From contig NZ_FRXN01000001.1 in NCBI RefSeq assembly GCF_900148515.1, positions 1,240,001-1,304,000 on the forward strand: a DNA stretch of 64,000 nucleotides. The letters are read 5' to 3'. Below, piece after piece: positions 9,227 to 18,826 of this stretch. The translations under genes were made by a program, and so were the position numbers. The notes beneath the pieces are model-generated. The model did not search any database. It saw only the letters and a list, made by a program, of their open reading frames with translations, and was not told the origin of the DNA. Source of the stretch: Algoriphagus zhangzhouensis. GTDB lineage: Bacteria; Bacteroidota; Bacteroidia; Cytophagales; Cyclobacteriaceae. Position 1 is the first letter of the stretch. Every line of letters begins with the position of its first letter.

Positions 9227-11881
9227 ATGCTTAAGTTCAAACCTAATACCCTTCTGGCAGGAGCAGCATTACTTGCTATTGCTTGTACGGGTAACAACAA
9301 ACCTAAAACAGCAGATTTTGCCGAATTGAAGTCCTATTTCAATTCAGACATCACCTCAACCACAGATAGTACCGATTTGGTATTTACCAATCTCGCAGGA
9401 CCTGATTTGGTACCAAGCCCAGCTGCTTTGGCAGTTTCAGCCAATGGAGAGGTCTTCGTGGGTGTAGATATGATTGGCTCTTTGGGAAAAACTCCTGGAA
9501 AAGGAAGCATCGTCAAATTGATTGATGCTGACAATGATGGTACCCTAGACTCCCATACCACTTTTGCCAAAGTGGATAATCCCCGTGGCATCATCGCCAT
9601 GAGAGATCAAGTCTTCGTTTTGCATACTGTTTTCTCTGAAGAAACCGGTATCGCGACAGGAATGGACTTGGTTGTTTTTGAAGACAAAGACAATGACGGA
9701 GTTGCGGACGGCCCATCGCAGCCATTGATTAAAAATATTTGCTCTTTAGAGCCATTGACTTCCAGAGGAACTGACCATGCAACCAATGGAATCAGAATGG
9801 GGATAGACGGTTGGATTTATATCGCTGTTGGAGACTTTGGTTTCCATGAAGCAACCGACCGAACTGGTAAAAAAATGACCATGCTGGGCGGTGGAATCGT
9901 GAGAGTTCGCCCTGATGGAACAGAAATGGAAGTCTATGCCCATGGAACAAGAAACATCTATGATGTGGCGATTGACCCATTTATGAACATCTATACCAGA
10001 GGGAATACCAATGACGGTGGTGGATGGAATGTTAGATTTATCCACTACACGCAGTCTGGTGAATTCGGGTATCCAAACTATTTCAAAAACTTCACCAATG
10101 AAATCATCCCTGCATTAGTTGATGTCGGAGGTGGTTCTGGTACCGGTAGTTATTTCATGGATGATTACAGATGGCCTGCTAAATACAACCATACTCCAAT
10201 GATGGCGGATTGGGGACGAAGCCAATTGTATATCCACCGTGTCACCATGGATGGACCAAGCTTTACTCAGGACGTCGAGGAGTTTATCAAATTGCCACAA
10301 ATCACGGATATCGATGTGGATGCGAGCGGTAGAATGTTCCTTGCGGCGTGGGATGGAGCTGGATATAACGGTTCTCCGGATAAAGGATATGTAGTCAAAG
10401 TTGAGCCAAAAGGCTTTGTTTATGAACCTTTCATCGATTTGAAAGCTGCAAGCGCAGAAGAATTAGGAGAACAGTTGAAAGCGCAAAGTTCTGTGGCAAG
10501 ATTGGCCGCTCAGCAAGAGTTACTGGCTAGATTTCCCCAAGAAGCGGGTAAAATTGCTTTGCGAGTTGCTTTGGATAAGACCTTACCTTTAGAGGCAAGA
10601 GTAGCAGGTATTTATACTTACGCTCAGGCAACTTGTACTGACGGAAATGGTGAACTTTTAAGCTTAACCGAAGAGGATAAAATCAGAGAATTTGCATTAC
10701 GTGCTTTGGCTGATCGTAAAACATGTCTTCAAGGTGTTCCTTTAGACCCATTTGTAGAAGGTGTTACTGACCCTAATGACCGTGTGAAATCCGCTGCAAT
10801 CGTTGGTTTAGGTAGAATCGGAAATCCGGAAGCAGCTGAAGCACTTCTTGCAGTGGCAGTTCCAAGCACTTTTGTAGAACCAGAAAAAGGAACAGAAGGA
10901 CCGCATGCTACTCCAAATTCAGCAATTGTACTTCCTCATATCGCTGTTCAGTCTTTGGTAGAAATCGGGGCTGTAGATGCAGCTGTAGACGCAATTGGAA
11001 CAGATCATTCCAAATTGGCTCTTTGGGCACTGAAATACATGCATGATCCAAAAGCTGTGGATGGTTTGATCGAAGCTTATAAAAACACTGAAGACAAGGC
11101 ATTGAAAGTTGAAATCCTTTCAACTATCTCAAGATTATATAAAGAAGAAGCTCCTTACGCTGGCGATTGGTGGTGGGGAACCCGTCCTGACACACATGGT
11201 CCTTACTACAAAGCTGTAGATTGGTCAGAGTCTCCAAAAATCAAGGCTTTCTTGATGGAAGAATGGAATGGATTGGATGACGCCGCTGGCAAAATGTACT
11301 TCGCAGATTTGAATGAGAAAAACAGAATGGATATTACTGAATTCGGTGATGGAGCTTCTGAATTGACTGTAGTAGAGAACACCATTGATCTTGAATCCAT
11401 CAAAAACAAAAAAGGTCAGGTGGGTGAAGCATCAATCGAAGATGTAATCATAGCTGTAGAAAACATCCAAGGCGATCCTGTGAAAGGAAAAGCTTTATTT
11501 ACTAGCCAAGGTTGCGTGGCTTGTCACAGTGTCGAAAAAGGTCAGCCATTGAAAGGTCCATTCATGGGTCAGATTGGATCTATCATGAACCGTTCTCAGA
11601 TTACAGAATCTATCTTGAAGCCTAATGCTTCCATTTCTCAAGGTTTTGCAACTGTACAAGTTCAAACAAATGATGGTAAAACCTACATGGGCTTTGTAAC
11701 CGGTGAAAACGCCGATGAAATTGTTCTTCAAGACATTGCAGGTAACCCGACCAAATTGAGCAAAAGCAATATCAAGGAAAGAAAAGAGTTAGAAAACTCC
11801 ATGATGCCTCCAGGGTTGGCAAATTCCCTTTCTTATGAGGAATTAGCTTCCTTGGTTTCTTACCTTCAGTCACAGAAATAA
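9227..11881 (+). CDS. Lipid-anchored beta-propeller, HEAT-repeat and cytochrome c protein
   Basis: The 884-aa protein starts with a lipoprotein signal (lipobox LAIAC, Cys20). Residues about 60-400 resemble the PQQ-type glucose/sorbosone dehydrogenase propeller and carry two calcium-like DxDxDG motifs (DADNDGTLD, DKDNDGVAD). Residues about 420-630 are HEAT-like (DRVKSAAIVGLGRIGNPEAA). The C-terminus holds one c-type haem site, CVACH (Cys763, Cys766, His767). This architecture is common in Bacteroidota and Planctomycetota oxidoreductases, and electrons from an unknown sugar or alcohol would pass to the haem. It has its own promoter and terminator. Confidence 0.82.
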   Translation: MLKFKPNTLLAGAALLAIACTGNNKPKTADFAELKSYFNSDITSTTDSTDLVFTNLAGPDLVPSPAALAVSANGEVFVGVDMIGSLGKTPGKGSIVKLIDADNDGTLDSHTTFAKVDNPRGIIAMRDQVFVLHTVFSEETGIATGMDLVVFEDKDNDGVADGPSQPLIKNICSLEPLTSRGTDHATNGIRMGIDGWIYIAVGDFGFHEATDRTGKKMTMLGGGIVRVRPDGTEMEVYAHGTRNIYDVAIDPFMNIYTRGNTNDGGGWNVRFIHYTQSGEFGYPNYFKNFTNEIIPALVDVGGGSGTGSYFMDDYRWPAKYNHTPMMADWGRSQLYIHRVTMDGPSFTQDVEEFIKLPQITDIDVDASGRMFLAAWDGAGYNGSPDKGYVVKVEPKGFVYEPFIDLKAASAEELGEQLKAQSSVARLAAQQELLARFPQEAGKIALRVALDKTLPLEARVAGIYTYAQATCTDGNGELLSLTEEDKIREFALRALADRKTCLQGVPLDPFVEGVTDPNDRVKSAAIVGLGRIGNPEAAEALLAVAVPSTFVEPEKGTEGPHATPNSAIVLPHIAVQSLVEIGAVDAAVDAIGTDHSKLALWALKYMHDPKAVDGLIEAYKNTEDKALKVEILSTISRLYKEEAPYAGDWWWGTRPDTHGPYYKAVDWSESPKIKAFLMEEWNGLDDAAGKMYFADLNEKNRMDITEFGDGASELTVVENTIDLESIKNKKGQVGEASIEDVIIAVENIQGDPVKGKALFTSQGCVACHSVEKGQPLKGPFMGQIGSIMNRSQITESILKPNASISQGFATVQVQTNDGKTYMGFVTGENADEIVLQDIAGNPTKLSKSNIKERKELENSMMPPGLANSLSYEELASLVSYLQSQK

Positions 11882-11900
11882 GAAATTCAGTAATAGTTTT

Positions 11901-11930
11901 AAAAGGCCTTTCATTTTGGAAGGCCTTTTT
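11901..11930 (+). terminator. Terminator after the cytochrome lipoprotein gene
   Basis: AAAAGGCCTT (11901-11910) and AAGGCCTTTTT (11920-11930) form a clear stem with a T tail 20 nt after the stop. Confidence 0.85.
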
Positions 11931-11955
11931 GCTTAATACTAAGTCCATCTTCTTA

Positions 11956-11963
11956 TATTTTTG
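11956..11963 (+). promoter_or_regulatory. Candidate -7 box for the amidohydrolase gene
   Basis: TATTTTTG fits TAnnTTTG. A TTTG at 11928-11931 is a possible but distant -33 element. Its position implies that translation starts downstream, at the ATG at 12018, not at the in-frame TTG at 11961. Confidence 0.45.
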
Positions 11964-12017
11964 GTAAATTGGTATGTAAAGTCTTTTATTTTTTACCCCA
12001 CTTTTCAAAACAAGACC

Positions 12018-13730
12018 ATGAGACATACCACTTATTTAACTCCAATCTTACTTGGGATATTAATGGCATGCAGTTCTCCTACTGAGAATTTGGAAGCAGA
12101 GAGTCCTGCTACAGTTTATTTTGGAGGAGACATCATTACCATGGAGGGTGAAACTCCAGAATATGTAGAAGCTTTGGTTGAAAAAGATGGAAAAATCCTT
12201 TTTGTTGGATCTAGTGCAAAGGCTATGAAAGAAGCTGGCCCTGGACATCAAATGGTAAATTTGGGAGGGAAAACACTAGTTCCTGGATTTATTGACGGAC
12301 ATGCTCATTTTTACAATTTCGGAGCTCAGGCTATTACCGCCAATTTATTAGCAAGCCCTGATGGAAATGTCAATGATATTCCCACATTGATTGAAACCCT
12401 AAAAACCTGGTATTCAGAAACCGGAATCGATAAAACAAATGGATGGATATTTGGATTAGGCTTTGATGATGCAGTACTGAAAGAAAACCGATTCCCTACA
12501 AGACATGATTTGGATTTGGTCAATGATTCTCTTCCTGTGATGGTTTCTCACATTTCAGGTCATTTTGCTGTAGTCAATACAAAAGGCTTAGAAATACTTG
12601 ACATCACTGCCTCTACCCCAAATCCGAAAGGTGGAGTAATTCGGAGAGAACCAGATGGAAAAACACCAAATGGAGTTCTTGAGGAATTGGCAGCAATACC
12701 AAGTATGCTAAAAGTCTTAACTCCATCCTCCTCGGATATTGCTGACTTTTATTTGGATAAAGGTCAAGAAATGGCAGCAAGCTATGGATACACCACTGCC
12801 CAAGAAGGAAGAGCTATGAGCAATCATGAGCTTTTAGCCAATTATGCCGATAGAGGGAAACTCAAAATAGATGTCGTAAGCTATATCGACTATGCATTCC
12901 CTCAATACATGGAATCTAAATGGAACAGCAAGGACTACGACAATCATTATCGAATCGGTGGCTTGAAGCTCACACTTGATGGTTCACCTCAAGGAAGGAC
13001 AGCTTGGAGAACTACTCCATATCTACTTCCTCCAGATGGTCAAAAAGAAGGATACAGCGGCTACCCTGCTATTCCAGAAGATTCAGAGGTTCAGCGAATC
13101 GTTGATTTGGCGTATGAGAGCAACTGGCAACTTCTTGCCCATACCAATGGGGATGCAGCGGCAGATCAATTGATCAAAGCAGTCGGCAATTCATCCCAAA
13201 AATTCGGAAATGAGGATCGAAGAACTGTTTTGATCCATGGACAACTCATTCGACAAGACCAACTTGACAGCTTGGCTAAATATGACATGGTGGCCTCTCT
13301 ATTCCCTATGCATACTTTTTATTGGGGAGATTGGTACAAGGAAATCATCGGACCGGAAGCAGCTCAAAAAATCAGCCCGATTAAATCAGCTTTAACCAAG
13401 GGGATTCATGTGACTAGTCATACAGACGCTCCTGTAGCACTACCAAATCTGATGATGATTCTTTGGACGACCGTCAATAGACAAAGTAGAAGCGGGACAG
13501 TCATGGGTGAAAATGAAAAGTTGACCCCTTATGAAGCTTTACAATGTATCACTTCCTGGAGTGCTTGGCAGCATTTCGAAGAAGGTAGTAAAGGAACCTT
13601 GAGTCCAGGAAAGCTTGCTGACTTGGTTATTTTGGACCAAAACCCATTAAAAGTTGATCCACTGACTATCAAGGACATTCAAGTGATGGAAACCATCAAA
13701 GAAGGAAACAGCATATTCAAAAGGGAATAA
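12018..13730 (+). CDS. YtcJ-like amidohydrolase lipoprotein
   Basis: This is a member of the amidohydrolase 3 (YtcJ) family. The chosen ATG gives a lipoprotein signal (lipobox LMAC, Cys18), which an upstream TTG start would bury. Metal-site motifs are FIDGHAHF (HxH), LLAHTNGDAA, VLIHGQL and VTSHTDAPVALPN. The tail PGKLADLVILDQNP is typical of the composite beta-sandwich. It is probably a periplasmic or surface hydrolase of unknown amide or imine substrates. Length is about 570 aa. Confidence 0.87.
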   Translation: MRHTTYLTPILLGILMACSSPTENLEAESPATVYFGGDIITMEGETPEYVEALVEKDGKILFVGSSAKAMKEAGPGHQMVNLGGKTLVPGFIDGHAHFYNFGAQAITANLLASPDGNVNDIPTLIETLKTWYSETGIDKTNGWIFGLGFDDAVLKENRFPTRHDLDLVNDSLPVMVSHISGHFAVVNTKGLEILDITASTPNPKGGVIRREPDGKTPNGVLEELAAIPSMLKVLTPSSSDIADFYLDKGQEMAASYGYTTAQEGRAMSNHELLANYADRGKLKIDVVSYIDYAFPQYMESKWNSKDYDNHYRIGGLKLTLDGSPQGRTAWRTTPYLLPPDGQKEGYSGYPAIPEDSEVQRIVDLAYESNWQLLAHTNGDAAADQLIKAVGNSSQKFGNEDRRTVLIHGQLIRQDQLDSLAKYDMVASLFPMHTFYWGDWYKEIIGPEAAQKISPIKSALTKGIHVTSHTDAPVALPNLMMILWTTVNRQSRSGTVMGENEKLTPYEALQCITSWSAWQHFEEGSKGTLSPGKLADLVILDQNPLKVDPLTIKDIQVMETIKEGNSIFKRE

Positions 13731-13749
13731 CATTTCTTATCCCTTTTTG

Positions 13750-13794
13750 AAAAAAATTAGACGGAAGGAAATGTCAATGTGAATTTCCTTCTGT
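13750..13794 (-). terminator. Terminator overlapping the M61 gene end
   Basis: ACGGAAGGAAAT (13761-13772) pairs with ATTTCCTTCTGT (13783-13794), 12 bp with one wobble. On the minus strand it runs into a seven-T tract. It overlaps the last codons of the M61 peptidase gene. Confidence 0.75.
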
Positions 13795-15336
13795 CCATTC
13801 TTTATAAATCTTTGATTGCTTTTCATTGGTATCTGAGCTCCGAACAATGGTGAATTTATCTTTCCCATCTACTTTAGATTTTTCTAGGTCCAAACCTGCC
13901 ATTTGAAGGTATTTCTGATAATCCAAAACTTTGGTGGTTTGCAAATAATCAAACAGTTCTCCCAAAGGCATTCCGGCAGCATTTTCACAAGCTTCACGGA
14001 TCTCAGCATCCGTAAAACCTCTTCCCAAGTCCTTGTAATAATGATTGTACATAAAGCGCATGACATCATCCAAGGATTGTTGGTTATCCGAAGCATTTCT
14101 GATTGCAAAATCAAGCAAAAGACCTAATACAGGACCTTTTTCATAATAGGTGATTGTCGTATCCTGAGCCGTTCCTTGCTGCCCAAAAGGTCCTTCATCC
14201 CATGTCCTGTAACTAGACTCTTCCAATGATTGAAAACTCTTTCCTTCATCATTTTCGTATCGGGTAATCAAATCAGCAAAATAGGAAAGGAACTGTTCGT
14301 CATTGATGACTCCAGAGCGTCTCATCAAAATATACTCGTAATAAACTGTCAAGCCCTCACTCACCCATAATTGAGTTGTTCTATTCGCTTTTTGATAATC
14401 AAATGGACCCAATTCTACTGGACGGATCCGCTTCGCATTGTAATGATGATAGTATTCGTGAGTCAAAAAAGCAATTGCTCCATTGACAGCCCCTTCGGAT
14501 TGAAGTTGATTTCCATCCAAACTGAAAGTCGTGTTGTTCAAATGCTCAATTCCGCCTCTACCTGGCCCAATTGAGATAAATGTATATTCTTCAAAAGGAA
14601 TATCTCCCATCAATTCTACGGAAGCTTCCAATGAATTTTGAAGTCGGTTGATAAAATCTTGCTTATCGAACTCTCCAATCTGATGTGCTAAAAATCGATG
14701 CTTTACTCCTGCAACTTCAAAACTCGGCAACTCCTCCAAATTCCCAATAAGCAAAGGACTATCAAAAAATACATCCATATCTTCTGCAGAATAGCTCAAA
14801 GCCCCTTCTTCCTTCAAACCAGTGGCAACGTCAGCCCATCCATCAGGAAGAATTACTTTCAGCTCAGGAGCCAAATCCAGTCGTCCTTTGGGATAAAGCC
14901 AAGAATTAGTCGGAACGATATAAGCATGCTCCTTGTCAACAAAGCTCGTTGCCACGAATTTTCTGACAGTTTGAATATCGTATCGAACAATCAAGGTCTC
15001 AGATTTGATTCCTGAGATAGTCCAGGTGGAGAAATCCTCATGGGAAACAGGCAACTCTATTCCAGACTGAGAAAAGGCCTTGAGATTTTGGACATTTTTC
15101 CCATAATCCATCAATTGATAATATCCTGGCATCCATCGAGGCATTTGAAGAGTCAATTCATTTGCTGAAAGGCCCGAAATTCTCATTTCTACACGGTAAG
15201 AACCAGAACTTGGATCGGGAAATGAAATCTCATAATTCAGATGAGACTGAGCAAAGAGATTCGTAGAAAAAAAGAGGCTAAAAAGAGTAATTAAGCTAAA
15301 AAAGCCTTTGTATAGATGTTTAATTAATTGATTCAT
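13774..15336 (-). CDS. M61 family (glycyl aminopeptidase-like) metallopeptidase
   Basis: The zinc site is visible: HEYYH (His293, Glu294, His297) and the third ligand Glu327 in WVSEGLTVYYEY. I place the start at 15336 because MNQLIKHLYKGFFSLITLFS opens a clean signal peptide ending at FAQS; the longer frame adds 23 unlikely residues. Upstream on the same strand is a radical SAM gene, 88 nt away. The protein (520 aa) ends soon after AGLDLE, where many M61 members continue into a PDZ domain, so that domain seems missing or much reduced. Confidence 0.87.
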   Translation of the reverse strand: MNQLIKHLYKGFFSLITLFSLFFSTNLFAQSHLNYEISFPDPSSGSYRVEMRISGLSANELTLQMPRWMPGYYQLMDYGKNVQNLKAFSQSGIELPVSHEDFSTWTISGIKSETLIVRYDIQTVRKFVATSFVDKEHAYIVPTNSWLYPKGRLDLAPELKVILPDGWADVATGLKEEGALSYSAEDMDVFFDSPLLIGNLEELPSFEVAGVKHRFLAHQIGEFDKQDFINRLQNSLEASVELMGDIPFEEYTFISIGPGRGGIEHLNNTTFSLDGNQLQSEGAVNGAIAFLTHEYYHHYNAKRIRPVELGPFDYQKANRTTQLWVSEGLTVYYEYILMRRSGVINDEQFLSYFADLITRYENDEGKSFQSLEESSYRTWDEGPFGQQGTAQDTTITYYEKGPVLGLLLDFAIRNASDNQQSLDDVMRFMYNHYYKDLGRGFTDAEIREACENAAGMPLGELFDYLQTTKVLDYQKYLQMAGLDLEKSKVDGKDKFTIVRSSDTNEKQSKIYKEWTEGNSH

Positions 15337-15424
15337 AGGTCGAGATTCTTGCACAAAACTAAACCTACCAAAACTTTGGAACCAATGCTGTTTTTTAAAA
15401 GGCAAATTTGAGATTCATGATGAA

Positions 15425-16510
15425 TCAAAAGCCAAGGTTCAAATTCCCTCCTCTTCTAAAAGCCTTTAAATTAAACTCTGGAAAAGCTTTATCTCCAAAG
15501 TACTTTTTGCGAGCCTGCCGAAATAATTGTTGGATTATTCCTGCTATAGGTCCCTCCCCTCTCATTCTCCTCCCAAATTGACTATCATTGATTCCTCCTC
15601 CATGCATTTGGGCGATTTGATTCATTACTTTCTGATGGCGATCAGGAAAATTTTTCTCCAGCCAATCTGAAAAAACATCCCCCACTTTCCCATTCAACCT
15701 TATCGCAGTCATTCCTGCTCCAATTGCACCATTTTCAGAGGCTAATTTTAAAATAGAAGGAATCTCATGGTGGTTCAATCCTGGAATAATTGGTGCATTC
15801 ATGACTCCAACAGGAATCCCAACTTTGGAAAGTTCTTCAATAGTTTTCATCCGCTTTATAGAACTGGCAGTCCTCGGCTCCATTTTCCTTCTTAGATCTT
15901 CATTTAATGTAGTAATAGAAATAAAAACCTGAACGAGCCCTTCTTTTGCCAGATCCTGCAAAAGATCCAAATCACGGAGGATCAGGCTATTTTTAGTAAT
16001 CAAGCCTACAGGATGTTGATACCGGGCAAATACCTCCAAAAGTTGTCGAGTAATCCTCATCTCTTTCTCTAAGGGTTGATAACAATCCGTATTTCCGGAA
16101 AGAGAAATCGGAGCCACTTTCCACCTCGGATTCAAAAGAAACTTTTCCAAAAGCATAGGCGCTTCTGGCTTGGCCATCAATTTCGTTTCAAAATCCAAAC
16201 CTGCGGTAAACCCATAAAATTCATGCGTATTCCTAGCATAGCAATAACTACAGCCGTGCTCACAACCTTGATAGGGATTTAGGGAAAAGGCCAAAGGGAT
16301 ATCAGGGCTTTTGACTGGATTGACGATTGTTTTGGGATGCTCCAAAAACACTTCCGTCTTTGGTACAGAGAGCAATTCTTCATCAAGCCCTTCAATATGA
16401 TCAAATACCAAACGTCTTTCCAAAAACTTGTTCCCAGTCTGAATCTGAGATCCTCTTCCCTTGAAATAAGCCCCTTCCATGTCAATTATTTTGTCAAAAG
16501 CACCTTTCAT
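15425..16510 (-). CDS. PA0069-family radical SAM protein
   Basis: The cluster motif CEHGCSYCYA (Cys83, 87, 90) and the preceding FSLNPYQG, plus KMEPRTASSIKRM and MNAPIIPGLNHHEI later, match the PA0069/Rv2578c group distantly related to spore photoproduct lyase. The reaction is not known. Length (361 aa) is usual. It is divergent from the DUF2975 gene and lies upstream of the M61 peptidase on the same strand. Confidence 0.88.
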   Translation of the reverse strand: MKGAFDKIIDMEGAYFKGRGSQIQTGNKFLERRLVFDHIEGLDEELLSVPKTEVFLEHPKTIVNPVKSPDIPLAFSLNPYQGCEHGCSYCYARNTHEFYGFTAGLDFETKLMAKPEAPMLLEKFLLNPRWKVAPISLSGNTDCYQPLEKEMRITRQLLEVFARYQHPVGLITKNSLILRDLDLLQDLAKEGLVQVFISITTLNEDLRRKMEPRTASSIKRMKTIEELSKVGIPVGVMNAPIIPGLNHHEIPSILKLASENGAIGAGMTAIRLNGKVGDVFSDWLEKNFPDRHQKVMNQIAQMHGGGINDSQFGRRMRGEGPIAGIIQQLFRQARKKYFGDKAFPEFNLKAFRRGGNLNLGF

Positions 16511-16597
16511 AGTTTAAGGATTTTTTCTTCAAAAGGGTATTCGAAGACAAAAACTGTCGGTTTCTTTTATTAAGTGAATTTTACAATTCAATATTTA

Positions 16598-16616
16598 TTT
16601 ATTGTTTTTCAATAAA
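16598..16616. repeat. AT-rich inverted repeat in a divergent intergenic region
   Basis: TTTATTG (16598-16604) and CAATAAA (16610-16616) form a 7-bp inverted repeat with a T5 loop. It lies between the divergent radical SAM and DUF2975 genes. It could be an operator for the small XRE regulator encoded just downstream, but that is a guess. Confidence 0.35.
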
Positions 16617-16646
16617 TTTTTTCCCTTATTTGAAAAATCTCACAAA

Positions 16647-17180
16647 ATGAAAGCTGAAAAAACTCTTCCCCTACTCCAGGTATTTTCTTGGATCATTTAC
16701 ATAGGAATCAGTATCAAAACCGGTACTATCATCATTTCTTATCTAGTAAGTGTATTTATAAACCCTCAAGCGTCGGCTGACTTAGGATTAAGTTTGGACC
16801 TTTCTTCCTTGATGGAATTCAACCTATTGTATTACCATTTTATGCTATCCTGGGTGATAGTGATTTGGATGCTAAAAGCCAGCATCATGTATCAGGTAAT
16901 CCAAATATTCAATAAGCTAAAATTGGTACAGCCTTTTACAGAAGAAGTCTATTCTCACATATACAAAATGAGCCAATTAGCCTTGTCAACTGGCCTTCTC
17001 TCCTATGGGGCATACACATTCAGTCGATGGATTTCCAAATTTGGAGTTGACCTGTCCAACCTACAGGAGTTTATCAGCGGAAGAGCAGAATTTCTTTTTA
17101 TGGCCGCTATCTTATTTGTGATTTCTCAGGTCTTCAAAAGAGGAATTGAAATTCAATCTGAAAACGAATTAACCATTTGA
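16647..17180 (+). CDS. DUF2975 membrane protein
   Basis: The protein has four hydrophobic segments (about 13-35, 58-80, 103-125 and 145-165) and the DUF2975 order. I use the ATG at 16647 (MKAEKTLP); the longer frame starts from a TTG. A small YozG-type XRE gene follows after 3 nt. The DUF2975/YozG pair is common, and the membrane protein is thought to act with or against the regulator, but its role is not established. Confidence 0.82.
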   Translation: MKAEKTLPLLQVFSWIIYIGISIKTGTIIISYLVSVFINPQASADLGLSLDLSSLMEFNLLYYHFMLSWVIVIWMLKASIMYQVIQIFNKLKLVQPFTEEVYSHIYKMSQLALSTGLLSYGAYTFSRWISKFGVDLSNLQEFISGRAEFLFMAAILFVISQVFKRGIEIQSENELTI

Positions 17181-17183
17181 GCC

Positions 17184-17390
17184 ATGCCTATCATTGTAAA
17201 TTTGGATGTAATGATGGCAAAGCGAAAAATGTCACTTAATGAACTATCCGAAAAAGTAGAAGTCACACTTTCCAACCTTTCAATCTTAAAAACCGGAAAA
17301 GCCAAAGCTGTCCGATTTAGCACTTTGGAAGCCATTTGCAAAGCTTTGGACTGCCAACCAGGAGATATTTTGGAGTTTAGGGAAGAATAA
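17184..17390 (+). CDS. YozG-like small XRE transcriptional regulator
   Basis: The 68-aa protein is a single Cro/CI helix-turn-helix: MSLNELSEKVEVTLSNLSIL, then AVRFSTLEAICKALDCQPGD, ending ILEFREE. This is the usual partner of DUF2975 proteins. It starts 3 nt after the DUF2975 stop and is followed by a bidirectional terminator. Targets are unknown. Confidence 0.88.
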   Translation: MPIIVNLDVMMAKRKMSLNELSEKVEVTLSNLSILKTGKAKAVRFSTLEAICKALDCQPGDILEFREE

Positions 17391-17420
17391 AAAAAGAGGA
17401 GCTTTAAACTCCTCTTTTTC
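17391..17420. terminator. Bidirectional terminator between XRE and esterase genes
   Basis: AAAAAGAGGAG (17391-17401) pairs perfectly with CTCCTCTTTTT (17409-17419). A and T runs on the two sides let it serve both convergent genes. Confidence 0.85.
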
Positions 17421-17423
17421 AAT

Positions 17424-18719
17424 TTATTTCTCTTGCTCTGCAAGCCATTCCATTATGGTGACAGGCCTGCCCTCAGAATACACCTGTTTTCCCTGAAAAT
17501 CTTTCCGGGCTGTATTGGCATGGGAATAAATCCAAGACCAATGGCCCGGATAATAATAATCCTCTCCACCATAAAATCCTGTTATATCTGTCACATGTTT
17601 GTAATAGGAAAAATGGACATTTTTTGCACCAGCATCCATCAACCTATGATAAAGTGGAACGACTGTTTCATCAGGTTTGGTAGTATTATCATCTTCTGAA
17701 TGAACAAACCAGATAGGAACATTCTTGATTGATTTGATCTGATCATCAGATACAAATTCATTGCTGTAAGCCAATGCGGAAATATATCCAGCTGCAAAAT
17801 AATCAGGGTGCTCCAAAATCAATTTTAAGGACATATATCCTCCATTCGAACAGCCCCCCACATAGATTCTATCTGTATCTATCTGAGGATTCTTAGCCAC
17901 AAATTCTTCGAATAATGCGAATAAAGCCTCATGATAAATATCCTCGGAATTTCCTCGAGTCATGCCATCGGCTGCCTGCATCCAGAAAGTTGGAGCTTGA
18001 GGAGCCAAAACATAAGCTCCACTTTCACCAAACAAAGCCTGGATTTCAGGAGAAGCATAATTGGCTGCTCTATTTCCCAAAAGAGGGATCGTAGGGTCCG
18101 TTCCTCCTTCACCACCACCATGTAGCCAGATGATTAATGGAACTTTAGCCTGAATTGATTTTGGGGTAAAAGCGGCATAGGACATGGTAATATTACCATT
18201 GGAAAACTTCCCATTAAGATCATACTCATCTACCAATGGCATTTTCTTTCCTATTTTCTGATCCCAAACCTGATTGTTCTTTTTATGGACAATAGTTAGT
18301 GAGTAATTCACCCAAAAGTTTCCTCCTCTACCTCCAGATCTCATGTATTGAAAAGGGGATCCAATTGGTAAAATCGGACTGACCTCTAGAACCAAGGTAA
18401 TAAACATTCCGGCATCTACTCGATTTCCATCTGCATCGGAAGTATAGGCAAAGACTACATTTCTTTCTCCATTGGTTTGGCTGGCGGGAATTTCTCCTTC
18501 CTCAGTACTTCTGGTTGCAAAAACTTTAAAATCAGCAGGTGAAAAATCTTTGATTTCCTGCTCATTTCTAAGAATTACCTTGCTAACAGCAGGTCCCCAA
18601 TCAAAGCCTTCGACCACCAGCTTATATTCTCGATTTGGGTCAAAATCTTTATTAATAACTTCGGCCCAGGTAAACTGGAATGCCAGCAACAAGGCCAAAA
18701 AGAGAGTGATTTTTTTCAT
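17424..18719 (-). CDS. Secreted alpha/beta-hydrolase (PHB depolymerase / feruloyl esterase-like)
   Basis: The signal peptide MKKITLFLALLLAFQFTWAE is followed by an N-terminal domain of about 150 residues and an alpha/beta-hydrolase: LIIWLHGGGEGG (oxyanion region), nucleophile Ser291 in GGCSNGGYM, HSEDDNTTKP (acid) and PGHWSW (probable catalytic His). The layout matches prolyl-oligopeptidase-like esterases that Bacteroidota use on polysaccharide side groups. The substrate is unproven. Confidence 0.84.
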   Translation of the reverse strand: MKKITLFLALLLAFQFTWAEVINKDFDPNREYKLVVEGFDWGPAVSKVILRNEQEIKDFSPADFKVFATRSTEEGEIPASQTNGERNVVFAYTSDADGNRVDAGMFITLVLEVSPILPIGSPFQYMRSGGRGGNFWVNYSLTIVHKKNNQVWDQKIGKKMPLVDEYDLNGKFSNGNITMSYAAFTPKSIQAKVPLIIWLHGGGEGGTDPTIPLLGNRAANYASPEIQALFGESGAYVLAPQAPTFWMQAADGMTRGNSEDIYHEALFALFEEFVAKNPQIDTDRIYVGGCSNGGYMSLKLILEHPDYFAAGYISALAYSNEFVSDDQIKSIKNVPIWFVHSEDDNTTKPDETVVPLYHRLMDAGAKNVHFSYYKHVTDITGFYGGEDYYYPGHWSWIYSHANTARKDFQGKQVYSEGRPVTIMEWLAEQEK

Positions 18720-18826
18720 GGTTATGTTAGGTTTATAGATAAGTGATTTTCAATCTATTTAAACAAAACCAAAGAACAAAACAGCTACTATTTGATAAGT
18801 GGAATTTGGATTCGATTTACCTTATT

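Noticed and set aside
11961-12017. Extended amidohydrolase start at a TTG codon
   Set aside because: It would overlap the -7 box at 11956-11963 and bury the lipoprotein signal that begins at 12018.
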